Shown here one piece after another: positions 39,444 to 48,193 of a stretch of DNA of 64,000 nucleotides. The position numbers and the translations under genes are program-made. Every line of letters begins with the position of its first letter. The first letter of the stretch is position 1. A model generated the notes under the pieces. The model was not told the DNA's origin. It saw only the letters and a program-made list of their open reading frames with translations, and ran no database searches. Source of the DNA: Stieleria neptunia (GTDB taxonomy: Bacteria; Planctomycetota; Planctomycetia; Pirellulales; Pirellulaceae); assembly GCF_007754155.1 (NCBI RefSeq), contig NZ_CP037423.1, positions 3,534,001 through 3,598,000 of the forward strand, given 5' to 3'.

Positions 39444-39626
39444 CTACGCCCTCAAATTCACAATTTCCAATCCCGTCAGCGATGCCACGGAATTGGCCAA
39501 CCGCAAACGATGGCACTGACACGGTTCCGCTTCCATGCAAACCAAAACGCTCGGCTTCTCTTGGACTAAGGCGGCGACCACTTCAATCGCTTGTGATTCC
39601 TTTTTCAGCGTTGTCCGCTCGTGCAC
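39444..39626 (-). pseudogene. C-terminal remnant of a DUF488-family protein
   Basis: Sixty codons ending SVLVCMEAEPCQCHRLRLA and then GLEIVNLRA match the end of DUF488 proteins (usual LLCxE-xP-xCHR motif). The N-terminal two thirds are absent: upstream lies directly the composite repeat at 39638. The next gene downstream is the partner normally found after DUF488. The promoter and start of the original gene are lost. Confidence 0.72.
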
Positions 39627-39637
39627 CAGTCGTTCTT

Positions 39638-39843
39638 GTTAGCGGAACGGCGCGAGCGGGTTGTCGATTGAGTCGGGATCTGCTGAGTCAATGGTGAGCC
39701 GCTGGCCGCAAGGCCTCGGGCAGCGTCGCAGTGCCCGGCCGCTGACGCGGCGCGCGGCTCACAAAAACGACAGCCCGCGAGCCGTCCGGTGGCGTTTCAA
39801 AAACGCGTTGGAAAGACCGGAGGGCTCGCGCCCTGCCGCTAAC
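39638..39843. repeat. Composite palindrome (GTTAGCGG family), nested form, largest copy
   Basis: GTTAGCGGAACGGCGCGAG opens it; the nested part runs from GTCGATTGAGTCGGGATC through ATGGTGAGCCGCTGGCCG to GCGCGCGGCTCAC and CGACAG; the right part has the pair GCCGTCCGGTGGCGTTTC/AAAGACCGGAGGGCTCGC and closes with GCCCTGCCGCTAAC. It lies between the truncated DUF488 remnant and the second sulfatase, and may have taken part in the deletion of DUF488. Confidence 0.85.
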
Positions 39844-39880
39844 GAAAGACAGCTTGCCCCAATCGAAGGTCACCCAACGA

Positions 39881-42067
39881 CTACGGTTGGATCAGCCGAA
39901 TGGTCAGGTTTTGCAGAGTCCAGCTTCCGGGGGCTTCCACGCCGTAGTGCGGGCTGCTGTCCAGGCGCAACGTCGCTCCGGCCTTGAGTACCCCGATGTC
40001 GCTTAGCAAGCCACTTTGGTCCTTGGCGTCCAGATCGGCGTCGATGCAGTAAATGGCCAAGGGCGCCCCTTCGCCGACTCGGTAAGACCCGCCGCAGACG
40101 CCGTCTTGGCCGGCCACGATCGCGGCGGATTCAACGATCACATCCCGATCAAACGTGATCTCGATGGCTTCGTGCCGATCGACCTTGCCCGGACGGCCGC
40201 CGCGGATCCCTAAACCGGCCGCACCGACGCGGAACGCTGGGCCCGCGGCCGCGCGATCGCCCGCGACGGCTTGATCGCCGCCCACCGCTGCCATCACCAT
40301 CGTCAACGGCGTGTCACCGAAGTCGATCACCGTCTCGGCGACCGACTTCCCGTCGACCTGGTTAGCAATGTCCCCACCGGCCTGCCATTCAATCGTCAGC
40401 CGCTCGGTGGTCGCAAACTGTGCGACGCGATGACCGCCGGCAGTGCGATGCAACAACGCTTGGTCGGTCATGAAATGGACCAACGGTTCAAGCGTCGGGT
40501 CGTCGATTCGATCATTCGTTTCCCACTGGTCGACCGCCAGGTTGTACAGTTCGTACGGATTGGCTACTCCGGCTCGCAACAACCGGGCATCGAAAAACAG
40601 CTTCCACTGCCCGTCATAGGTTGTTCCGTCGATCGTGGGCGAATCGAGACGAAGGGCGACCGCGGCCGGGTCCCCCTTGGCTTCTTTGTGATCGTTGAAC
40701 AACAGCGGCGGGCGGTCGGCGATCGATTCGCCTCGGAGTGCCGCCAGGACGCTGAAGCTGTCTTCGGCGCCTTTTTCACCACGGGCCAGGTCGGGCAGAT
40801 CGGCGGCGACGATTTCAGCGACGGTTGCATAGAGATCTTGCAGCCCGATGGGTTCGTGATACGTCCGGCCCGGCGTCGTCGCATCACCGTCGCCGATGCC
40901 TCCGGCCGCCCAAGCGGCGAGGAAGGGCACGCGGTGGCCGCCTTCATAAATCGATCCCTTGTGTGAACGAAACGGTCCGGTCGCAATGTCACTGTTCTTC
41001 TCCGCGCCGTTGTCGCTGGTAAAGATCACCAACGTGGTCTCGATCAGCTTGCGGCCGGCGTGCCGGGGATCATCGGTCGTTTCCAGCCAGTCGAGCAAAC
41101 GCCCCAGCGCCACGTCGTTCTCGTAGATAAAATCGTGCCGCGCGTCCATCGGATCACCCGACTTCGTCCGCGCCGCTCCCGCCACCGGTTTGCCATCGAT
41201 CGCCTGGTCCGGGGTATACGGTCCGTGATTGGAATTGGACGGGTAGTACAAAAAGAACGGCTTGCTTGAGCTTCGGCCGGATTGCGTGTGTCGCTCAAGA
41301 AACTCGATGGCGTGATCGGAGTGACGGCTGCCCAAGGCACTCAACACGTACGCGTCGGGTCCGTCGGTGGCGAGTTGTTTTCCGTTTGCCGTTGCCGCGA
41401 TCGCGGTCCGGCCGTGAATGTGCCCCGGACCGACGCTTTGCTTGGGGCCGTTTCGCTTCTTGGCATTTTTTCGGCCCGCATCGGGCCCAGACGTTCCATG
41501 CGACCGCGACGTGAATCGGGCGAAATCAAAACCGTGATCCAGCGGCGTCGTGAACAAAGGCTGGCGCAGGTCGGCATCGCTCCAGCCGGCGGCCGGTGAA
41601 CCGTCGCTGCGCCGATAACGCAGCCCCACGTGCCATTTGCCGACCATCCCGGTCGAGTAGCCCTGGTCGCGCAACATCGATGCGATCGTCGGTCGGTCCG
41701 CTTCGATCATCGGATCACCCTGGGAACCAAACAGCACCCAGTACTTCAGACGATTGCGCCATGGATAGCGCCCGGTCATCAACCCATAGCGTGTCGGCGA
41801 ACACCGCGATGAAGGCGTGTGGGCATCGGTCATCCGCACGCCCATCTTTGCCAACCGTTCCATCTGTGGCGTGTGGACTTGGACGGCATCCCCGTTGCCG
41901 GTGAAATCTTGATAGGCACTCGTGTCGCCCATTCCCATGTCGTCGGCCATCATCAAGACAATGTTCGGCCGAACCGTTGCCTCTTCACCACGCAGGCCCC
42001 CAGGGCGCCAGGCTTGTTGAAGGGACAGACCGACAATCAAGACGACAATCAATGGGGTGACTTTCAT
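39881..42067 (-). CDS. Secreted sulfatase with C-terminal extension
   Basis: A 728-residue protein with a signal peptide (VTPLIVVLIVGLSLQQA). Sulfatase motifs: NIVLMMADDMGMGD (metal site), SSRCSPTRYGLMTGRYPWR (formylglycine Cys), GKWHVGLRY and IFTSDNGAEKN. The catalytic region ends near residue 530; about 190 more residues form a beta-rich domain, longer than usual, possibly for carbohydrate binding. It should act on sulfated glycans in the periplasm or outside. It stands between the decayed region and the MITE at 42215. Confidence 0.93.
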   Translation of the reverse strand: MKVTPLIVVLIVGLSLQQAWRPGGLRGEEATVRPNIVLMMADDMGMGDTSAYQDFTGNGDAVQVHTPQMERLAKMGVRMTDAHTPSSRCSPTRYGLMTGRYPWRNRLKYWVLFGSQGDPMIEADRPTIASMLRDQGYSTGMVGKWHVGLRYRRSDGSPAAGWSDADLRQPLFTTPLDHGFDFARFTSRSHGTSGPDAGRKNAKKRNGPKQSVGPGHIHGRTAIAATANGKQLATDGPDAYVLSALGSRHSDHAIEFLERHTQSGRSSSKPFFLYYPSNSNHGPYTPDQAIDGKPVAGAARTKSGDPMDARHDFIYENDVALGRLLDWLETTDDPRHAGRKLIETTLVIFTSDNGAEKNSDIATGPFRSHKGSIYEGGHRVPFLAAWAAGGIGDGDATTPGRTYHEPIGLQDLYATVAEIVAADLPDLARGEKGAEDSFSVLAALRGESIADRPPLLFNDHKEAKGDPAAVALRLDSPTIDGTTYDGQWKLFFDARLLRAGVANPYELYNLAVDQWETNDRIDDPTLEPLVHFMTDQALLHRTAGGHRVAQFATTERLTIEWQAGGDIANQVDGKSVAETVIDFGDTPLTMVMAAVGGDQAVAGDRAAAGPAFRVGAAGLGIRGGRPGKVDRHEAIEITFDRDVIVESAAIVAGQDGVCGGSYRVGEGAPLAIYCIDADLDAKDQSGLLSDIGVLKAGATLRLDSSPHYGVEAPGSWTLQNLTIRLIQP

Positions 42068-42214
42068 GATCCTACCGCGATCGACATGTTACAAAACGTC
42101 GCATTGTAACCGCTGTCGCTGCGCCCTTTGGCCGCGCTGAAATTATTTTAGCGAACCCGCGAATCGATTCGTGATCGCGCGCGTTCGACTGCCAAGGGGT
42201 GTCCGAATCCACGG

Positions 42215-42370
42215 CTAGTGCTTTGTCAGCTTTCAATTTTCGAGCCTGCGTTTGTCGAGCGGAAAAGGGGTCAGGTACCAAAAACCAAATGGCCCGCAGG
42301 GTGCTTCGGATTTTTGGTACCTGACCCCTTTTCCGCGGTACCCTAAGAATAAAAGTTGACGAAGCACTAG
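42215..42370. mobile_element. MITE-like element with CTAGTGCTT terminal repeats and an inner hairpin
   Basis: The ends are CTAGTGCTTTGTCA and TGACGAAGCACTAG, inverted with one mismatch over 14 bases. Inside, GGAAAAGGGGTCAGGTACC (from 42261) pairs perfectly with GGTACCTGACCCCTTTTCC (to 42334); the full inverted arm is 26 bases, 42259-42284 and 42311-42336. The element has no coding capacity. The GGTCAGGTACC palindromes resemble sequences mobilised by REP-associated transposases, an inference. One end alone recurs at 23018-23057. Confidence 0.8.
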
Positions 42371-42465
42371 CCCCATTGTTGATGGCCCCGTGGCGAGACG
42401 ACACTATGCACGCCGGCATTTGCTCGGCTGACGGTCTGATCCTCCTTGCTCGGTAACCCATCCTG

Positions 42466-43227
42466 ATGAGAAAAAGCAAAACACTGGCACGTCTCCGCAA
42501 TGGAGAAGCCATTCGAACCTGCGTGCTGGGACACTATATCCCCGCCTATGTCTGTCATGCCGCGCGGGCCGGGTACGATTGCCTTTGGCTGGACCTGGAA
42601 CACCGTGCGTTGACGATTCATGAAACCCAAGCGCTGCTGGCGTTTTCGCACTTGTACGACATCGACGTCATGCTGCGACCGCCGACGCTGGAAAAAACGG
42701 GGCTCTATCGGTATTTGGAAGACGGCGCGACGGGCTTGCTGATCCCACATGTCTCGACGGCCGAAAAGGCCCAAACGCTGGTCGACGCGGTCAAGTTTCC
42801 GCCGCTGGGCGATCGCGGGATCGACAACGCCGGACTGGACGCTGATTTCCAAATTCATGATCCCGACCACTACGCCCAGTGGGCCAACCGCGAGACGTTT
42901 CTGTGCGTTCAAATTGAAACGCCCGAGGGGGTTCGCAACGTCGAATCGATCGCCGCGATCGAGGGCGTGGAGATGATCTTTGTCGGTCCCGGCGACCTGG
43001 GGCTGCGTCTGCGCCAATCCGGCGAAATGACGATCGACGAAGCCTGGGATGCCGTCGCCGCGGCCTGCAAAAAGCATGGCGTCGCGTTCGGCGGCCCGAC
43101 GATGGAGCTGGACGAAATGAAAAAGCGGCGTGACCTCGGTGCCCAGTTGCTGGTCAACAGCAGCGAGTTCGGACATTTCTCCAAAGGTCTTCGTGAAGAC
43201 ATCCGGCAATACGAGGAGCTCCGCTGA
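42466..43227 (+). CDS. HpcH/HpaI-family aldolase/citrate lyase protein
   Basis: A 253-residue TIM-barrel enzyme. Class II aldolase features: WLDLEHRALTIHE (catalytic Arg/His region), IPHVSTAEKA, VQIETPEGVRNVESI (metal-binding Glu) and FVGPGDLGLRLRQSG (metal-binding Asp). Family members cleave or form 2-keto-3-deoxy acids, using pyruvate and an aldehyde. It is cytoplasmic, and its ATG lies about 95 bases after the MITE. The plus-strand gene stands alone between two minus-strand genes, so no pathway partner is evident. Confidence 0.9.
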   Translation: MRKSKTLARLRNGEAIRTCVLGHYIPAYVCHAARAGYDCLWLDLEHRALTIHETQALLAFSHLYDIDVMLRPPTLEKTGLYRYLEDGATGLLIPHVSTAEKAQTLVDAVKFPPLGDRGIDNAGLDADFQIHDPDHYAQWANRETFLCVQIETPEGVRNVESIAAIEGVEMIFVGPGDLGLRLRQSGEMTIDEAWDAVAAACKKHGVAFGGPTMELDEMKKRRDLGAQLLVNSSEFGHFSKGLREDIRQYEELR

Positions 43228-43270
43228 ACGGATCACACGGTGGTGATCATTCGCACGCGTCACCCGAGAC

Positions 43271-43454
43271 GTCCGGTGACGCCGCCCTTGGGCGACGCGA
43301 AAGACCGGAGGGCTTGCGCCCTGCCGGTTTAATGGGATTGGTTGAGGCAATGGTGAGCCGCTGGCCGTAGGGCCTCGGGCGGGCGCCTGTATGCCCGGCC
43401 GCTTACGCGTCGCGGCTCACTCAATCGACAGGCCGCTCGCGCCCTGCCGCTAAC
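43271..43454. repeat. Composite palindrome (GTTAGCGG family), nested form, overlapping a gene end
   Basis: Left part GTCCGGTGACGCCGCCC with GACCGGAGGGCTTGCGCC and a degraded CTGCCGGTTTAA; inner palindrome ATGGTGAGCCGCTGGCCG to GTCGCGGCTCAC; right part CGACAGGCCGCTCGCGCC then CTGCCGCTAAC. The right end encodes the last ten or so codons and the stop of the N-formylglutamate amidohydrolase gene (LAAGRERPVD). Confidence 0.8.
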
Positions 43455-44188
43455 AGTTCATCGACGACTCGCCGCTGGTGTTCGGGGGACCGTTTGAAAA
43501 ATCGGTTGTTGATCTCAATCTCAATGCCAAAGTATCGCCGCGAATCGTATCGTTTCCGCAGCGCCGTCGTCAGCCCGTCGGCGGTTCCCGCGTAAGGTTC
43601 ATTCATCAGGATTCTCCGTTTCGGAGAACGCTCGAGCAACCGCTGGCGCCACTGCCGACAGTACTCCGCTTCGCCGGCGGCATCGGGGTCAAACAACAAC
43701 CCGAGATCGATCGGTCGCCACACGCCCGCGATCCGAGGCGTAAAGGTGTGGACGGAAAAGTGGATGGCCGTCTGTCCCCGATCGACGATCGCATCGATCG
43801 CGTTTCCGACCGCATTTCGATACGGGTGATAATACCGGTCCAAAATCAAACGTTTCCGATCGTCGGCAAGGTCGCGAGTGAATTTGGAAAACAGCGACTC
43901 GTGGTCAAGCGATCGGTTCAAATCAACCAACAAGCGTGTGGTGGTCGATGAGATTCGATCGACCCTTAGAGATTCAGCCAGTTGCCGGGCGGCCGCAAGG
44001 GATCCCGGATCGTGGCCGCGATGACTGGCCAGCCAGGCTTTCGCATCGCCGCGACCGAACGCATCGGCAAAGTCGTGGGGAACCTGATTGCCACCGTGTT
44101 CGCACGTCACCACATATGCCCGGTCCGAGTTTGCAAAGGAAATCAAATCCATTGACGTGTGTTGGTGATCGACCAGCTTGCGTGTCAC
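43421..44188 (-). CDS. N-formylglutamate amidohydrolase family protein
   Basis: A 255-residue enzyme if the GTG at 44188 (GTGA overlap with the upstream stop) is used; the ATG at 44152 would give 243. Family motifs: TCEHGGNQVP, SHRGHDPGSLAAARQLA, LLVDLNRSLDH, HFSVHTFTP and NEPYAGTADGLT. It hydrolyses N-formyl- or other N-acylglutamates and is metal-dependent. It is the last gene of the coupled cassette with the GCS2-type ligase, an ATP-grasp ligase and a C39-like peptidase. Its final codons come from the composite repeat. The natural substrate here is unknown and may not be formylglutamate. Confidence 0.88.
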   Translation of the reverse strand: MTRKLVDHQHTSMDLISFANSDRAYVVTCEHGGNQVPHDFADAFGRGDAKAWLASHRGHDPGSLAAARQLAESLRVDRISSTTTRLLVDLNRSLDHESLFSKFTRDLADDRKRLILDRYYHPYRNAVGNAIDAIVDRGQTAIHFSVHTFTPRIAGVWRPIDLGLLFDPDAAGEAEYCRQWRQRLLERSPKRRILMNEPYAGTADGLTTALRKRYDSRRYFGIEIEINNRFFKRSPEHQRRVVDELLAAGRERPVD

Positions 44189-45423
44189 GGCTGGAAGGGT
44201 TCCCAGTGGTCCAGCGAATCGGCGACTTCGTCGTAGACGTCCTTCAAGTCGTCCAACGTAAATTTCTTGCCCAACGCCGCACAGATGCGTGTCGCCAGGG
44301 TCCCCCGGTCGGTGATCACCTGCAACGGTGCGAACAGACTGTCCAGGACTTCATCGTGTCGCTTCATCCGGTCAAGCAGGAACGCCCACAAATCACCGGC
44401 CCGGCAACTGGATCGGGAGTAGCCGAACAGCTTCAAATAGTCGGGCGATTCGATTTTGGCGTGTTCGGCTCGCTCGCTAACCTGATCAAGAATGCCGCGG
44501 AGCAACTCGGTCGAGACGGTTTGTTGCTGGTGTAAAGACGACCAAGACTCAGCGACGAGCTCTTTCAGCAACGCGACGACCGCGGCGCAGATCGCGATGT
44601 CGGCACCCGGATACTCCTGCACATCCATCACGCGCAACTCGATCGAGCCCCGGTCAAATCGGGCGATCGCTCCCCGCGCATTGAGAAACTCGCCGAGCAA
44701 CGCCCCGCCGGCAGCATGAGGACGAATGTCCGCGAAAAGACGATCCAGAATCTCCGCCTGATACGTGCCCTGGTCGTAGATCGGCTCGGGAATCAAATCG
44801 CCGACCAACGACGGCACCCTGCTGCAGTGATCGCCATAAAACTTCATCCGGGAATCGAGTTGGCCGGTATAACTGCCTCCCACCACCGGTGAACTGGCCG
44901 CCAACGCCGGCAGCAGCGGAAGCACCAATCGCACGGCGGCATGCAGCCGTGCAAATTCCTGGTCGTCGGCAAACGGCAGATTCAGGTGAACGCTTTGAAC
45001 ATTCGCCCAGCCATGGCTGTGGCAATCAAAGATTTTGTCGTAGGCGTCGTAGATTTCGTGATACTGATGCGGCCACAGCGCGGTTTCGACGACGGGATCC
45101 ATCCAGGGATGCATCGCCGTCGGCATCAACCGCACGTTCAACGCGTCCAGGGTGGGGCCGAGATCGCGGATCGCTTTTTCAAACCGTGACGGCAACGGAC
45201 GAATCTTGTTCGCCGGCTCGGTCGTCTTCAGCTCGATGACGTGCAAGGCCAACTCGTTGGACCAGGTGATCGGTCCGGATTCATACTCCGACGTCAATTC
45301 ACCGCCGGCCAGCGACGCCAACAACACATCGGCGACCGGACGCACGGCGAGCGAGCCGCGATCGACCAGCATGTATTCCAATTCGATGCCATAGGCATCG
45401 AACAGTTTCAATCGGTCTGCCAT
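44185..45423 (-). CDS. Glutamate-cysteine ligase family protein (GCS2 type)
   Basis: A 412-residue carboxylate-amine ligase. Motifs: the start FDAYGIELEYMLVDRG, ESGPITWSNELALHVIELKT, VQSVHLNLPF, and RGSIELRVMDVQEYPGAD, which carry the Glu/His/Arg residues of the glutamine-synthetase-like active site. Members join the gamma-carboxyl of glutamate to an amine; several do so with substrates other than cysteine. It starts two bases after the stop of the ATP-grasp gene and overlaps the next gene by four bases. With these partners it probably forms part of an amidoligase pathway rather than glutathione synthesis. Confidence 0.85.
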   Translation of the reverse strand: MADRLKLFDAYGIELEYMLVDRGSLAVRPVADVLLASLAGGELTSEYESGPITWSNELALHVIELKTTEPANKIRPLPSRFEKAIRDLGPTLDALNVRLMPTAMHPWMDPVVETALWPHQYHEIYDAYDKIFDCHSHGWANVQSVHLNLPFADDQEFARLHAAVRLVLPLLPALAASSPVVGGSYTGQLDSRMKFYGDHCSRVPSLVGDLIPEPIYDQGTYQAEILDRLFADIRPHAAGGALLGEFLNARGAIARFDRGSIELRVMDVQEYPGADIAICAAVVALLKELVAESWSSLHQQQTVSTELLRGILDQVSERAEHAKIESPDYLKLFGYSRSSCRAGDLWAFLLDRMKRHDEVLDSLFAPLQVITDRGTLATRICAALGKKFTLDDLKDVYDEVADSLDHWEPFQP

Positions 45424-45425
45424 GA

Positions 45426-46901
45426 TTATCTCGCGTTGGCTAATTGCTTTTGAATTTCGATGCGTCGCGTGAAGGACTCCATGATCCGACGATAAAGTTC
45501 GTCGCGGAGCACGGCATCTTCGATTCCCGAATCAAGGTTCGGATTGTCGTTGACTTCGATGACATAGAACTGGCCATCGGATTCCTTGACATCGACGCCG
45601 TACAGACCGTTGCCGATCAAGTTGGCGGCTTTCAACGCGACCGCGACTGCCTTGCGCGGGGCGGTTTCGACGGGCAACGTTTCACACTTGCCGAATTTAG
45701 GCTTGGTACCCTTGGAGCCGTGATTGGCGATCTGCCAATGCCCCCGCGCCATGTGGTACTTGCAAGCGAACACGGCGCGCTGATCGAGGATCCCGATCCG
45801 CCAATCAAAGTCGGTTCGCATGTATTCTTGGGCGATCAACAGCTCCGAATCCGAAAAGAACTCGTCCAGCCGACGCTTCAAATCGTCGGCGTTTTCCGCT
45901 TTGACGACGCCTTGGGAAAACGCGCTGTCGGGACGTTTCAGCACACACGGAAAACTGAGCTGCCCGGCGACTTCGTCGGCGTTACCGCGATGCGCCACGA
46001 TCGTTCGCGGCGTCGGTATTTTGGCTCGGTTGAGCAATTCGGCCAGGTAGACCTTGTTGGAACAACGCAGGATCGAGAGCGGATCGTCGATCACGACCAT
46101 CCCCGCTGCCTGGGCACGTCTCGCGGTGCGGTAGGTGTGATGGTTGACCGCGGTCGTTTCGCGAATGAACAACGCGTCAAACTCCAGCAACCGGCCTGTG
46201 TCTTCCCGCGTGATCAACTCCGCCGCGATGCCTTCTTTCGCCGCGGCTTTGACCATCTTTTTCAGTGCGGCTTCGTCCGAGGGCGCCAGATCGCCTTCTT
46301 TCGGATCATGCAAGATCGCCATGTCGTAGCGTGTCACTTGACGCTTCGTGCGAACGGTGCTCCGGCGGGTGAAGTGCCGCTGTGCCGCATCGGCAACGAA
46401 TTGACGGTGGTGCTTGGGCACATCATTCAATGCGATCGCCGACGCGCCACGCAACCGCCACTTGCTGCCTCGGGTGAACTTGAATCGCAACAACGGAGCT
46501 TGAAACAACGCGTATAACTCTTTGGCCAGCCGGCCGTGCTTTTTGGCGACGTTTTCGCCGAAATACACGCTCAGCACAAAGCTGTCGGTCGTCAACGATT
46601 GCAGCGACTTTTGAATCAACTCCTCCAGATGCTGCGGGATCAGCCGGACCGCAGCGGTACCACGCAAGTCTTGGATCGTGACGACATCGGGCACCGCGCG
46701 TTGCCCCCGCGCCTCGGCCAACAGCGACACGTAATAACCCAGGCTTTGGTAGGCGTACGATCGGCACAGGTTGTAAACCCTGGCCCCGCGTGGAGTGGAT
46801 CCGTTGGGGCTGGACAGGAACTCGCCCGGGTCAATCGTTTGAACGCCTTCGAACCGTCCCAGCCAATCGTCGGCGGTTTCGGCGACAAGCACGATGTTCA
46901 A
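45426..46901 (-). CDS. RimK-like ATP-grasp ligase with RLAN N-terminal domain
   Basis: The 491-residue form begins with TTG at 46901, which overlaps the upstream stop codon as TTGA; the longer frame is only a shadow of that gene. The N-terminal 200 residues match the RimK-like ATP-grasp N-terminal (RLAN) domain (IVLVAETADDWLGRFEGV; YNLCRSYAYQSLGYYVSLLAE). The ATP-grasp core follows: DDPLSILRCSNKVYLAELL, VLKRPDSAFSQGV, IAQEYMRTDFDWRIG and the metal-binding VIEVNDNPNLDSG. Such enzymes add amino acids to a carboxylate with ATP. This cassette of RLAN-ATP-grasp, GCS2, amidohydrolase and C39 peptidase has been described as a likely peptide/amide metabolite system (amidoligase survey of Iyer and colleagues). 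Confidence 0.88.
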   Translation of the reverse strand: MNIVLVAETADDWLGRFEGVQTIDPGEFLSSPNGSTPRGARVYNLCRSYAYQSLGYYVSLLAEARGQRAVPDVVTIQDLRGTAAVRLIPQHLEELIQKSLQSLTTDSFVLSVYFGENVAKKHGRLAKELYALFQAPLLRFKFTRGSKWRLRGASAIALNDVPKHHRQFVADAAQRHFTRRSTVRTKRQVTRYDMAILHDPKEGDLAPSDEAALKKMVKAAAKEGIAAELITREDTGRLLEFDALFIRETTAVNHHTYRTARRAQAAGMVVIDDPLSILRCSNKVYLAELLNRAKIPTPRTIVAHRGNADEVAGQLSFPCVLKRPDSAFSQGVVKAENADDLKRRLDEFFSDSELLIAQEYMRTDFDWRIGILDQRAVFACKYHMARGHWQIANHGSKGTKPKFGKCETLPVETAPRKAVAVALKAANLIGNGLYGVDVKESDGQFYVIEVNDNPNLDSGIEDAVLRDELYRRIMESFTRRIEIQKQLANAR

Positions 46902-47677
46902 TTCAAATTCCTTTCTGATGACGCAACGGGTTCCAAGGTCAGCAAATTGGCATCGTAGGTGACAATGCCTAGCAGGATGGCCGACGTGACTTGCGACAAC
47001 GGTGCCAAGTAATTGTTCGTCGGTGCGAACGGATTGGGGTGCAACGGATCGGCAATCAAAACATTGCCCGATCGGCGATCGTATCCGTGCAACACCACAA
47101 AGTGCCCGACCGGGTCGCCGACGATGTCGTCGGCAACGCTGCTGCGTCCGTCCGCATCCAGCGGTTGTGGCCGCTCGCGTGATTCCTGATACAGATAGGT
47201 CGCACTCAAACCACACAGAATCGGGACGCCGGCGGTCAACGTTTTCGTGATCAAATGATCGTCCAGGCGTTGCATCCGCACGCGACCGCCCAGACGGAGG
47301 TATTGCAAGTAGTATCCCGTCGCGACTTCAAAACGCTTCACATCGATGTCCTTGCGATCGCGTTTGGCCTGCAGTTGCCGATTCAGCTTTCGGGACAATC
47401 GATCGGCGTCGGCCGAACCGCTGATCGGGTCGAACCACGACGGATCAAACAGATGCAAATTGTACGTCGTGATCTCGGTGTCGTAGCCTCGCCCGAGCGC
47501 GTGACAACCCAATTGAACCGCCAACGTTCCCGACCCGTTTCCGCCGCCCGTTTCTCGGATCAGCTGACCAATTTCGACGGGATCGTTCCAGTAGGCGTAG
47601 ACGGCAGCAAGGCACGTCGGACCACAACTTGAATCGTCGGGCTGGGGTTGGATTTCGAGATGCAACGCATGTTTCAT
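46898..47677 (-). CDS. C39-like cysteine peptidase family protein
   Basis: The ATG at 47677 gives 259 residues (an upstream TTG adds seven). The catalytic layout is recognised: the Gln/Cys region QPQPDDSSCGPTCLAAVYAYW, the His in VGHFVVLHGYDRRSGNVLI and the Asp in ADPLHPNPF. No transmembrane region or ABC domain is present, unlike bacteriocin exporters. Fusions of such a domain to an acetyltransferase are known beside RLAN ligases; here the peptidase is free. It may cleave or transfer a peptide made by the two ligases. It is the first gene of the coupled cassette. Confidence 0.85.
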   Translation of the reverse strand: MKHALHLEIQPQPDDSSCGPTCLAAVYAYWNDPVEIGQLIRETGGGNGSGTLAVQLGCHALGRGYDTEITTYNLHLFDPSWFDPISGSADADRLSRKLNRQLQAKRDRKDIDVKRFEVATGYYLQYLRLGGRVRMQRLDDHLITKTLTAGVPILCGLSATYLYQESRERPQPLDADGRSSVADDIVGDPVGHFVVLHGYDRRSGNVLIADPLHPNPFAPTNNYLAPLSQVTSAILLGIVTYDANLLTLEPVASSERNLN

Positions 47678-48096
47678 GGAGCGACAGTGGCAAGACAACA
47701 GAACTCATCCGCTCCATACCAATGGGGTCGTAATGATGATTGCCAGATGCAAGGCATCTCGCGTACCAATCTGGATCGCTGCGGCGGTCACTTGACCGAT
47801 CCTGGTCTCGTCCGGTCGACAGCACCATGGTTTTGCCATCATCCGGTCCGTCTGGGCGGGTTGAACCGTCGCGAAAGTCGTTGCGACGCGTCAGCAGCAT
47901 CCCAATCCGGCAAAGAAACTGCCATCGGCGGAAAAAGTTTTTCCAGTTCGAATCGCCACCGGTTTTGGGCTTCGTTGTGATGCTACTCTGTTCAACGACC
48001 AGGAGGGGACAACGCCCATGGTAGAGCAACGTCCGTCGGTAGAGCTCATGCGGGTCAGCTGCGGACGGTCTGGCAAATTGGTTCGTTCGAGTGATT
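47678..48096. other. Intergenic stretch with no recognisable gene
   Basis: About 420 bases upstream of the C39-type gene. Frames of 100-300 codons across it lack similarity and have shadow-like composition, so none is called. It must hold the promoter of the four-gene cassette, but no clear boxes were seen. Confidence 0.5.
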
Positions 48097-48153
48097 GTGG
48101 GATAGGCTTCCAGCCTGTCGTTTTCGCCATGACAGGCTGGAAGCCTATCCCAC
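48097..48153. repeat. Perfect hairpin repeat (GTGGGATAGGCTTCCAGCC family)
   Basis: Arms of 23 bases, GTGGGATAGGCTTCCAGCC... and its exact complement, separated by an 11-base loop. A second, slightly diverged copy is at 53498-53553. It may act as a terminator or be a REP-like element. Confidence 0.85.
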
Positions 48154-48193
48154 ATATTCTTCCGACGGTCCTCATTCGAATCCGGCTCTGTCT

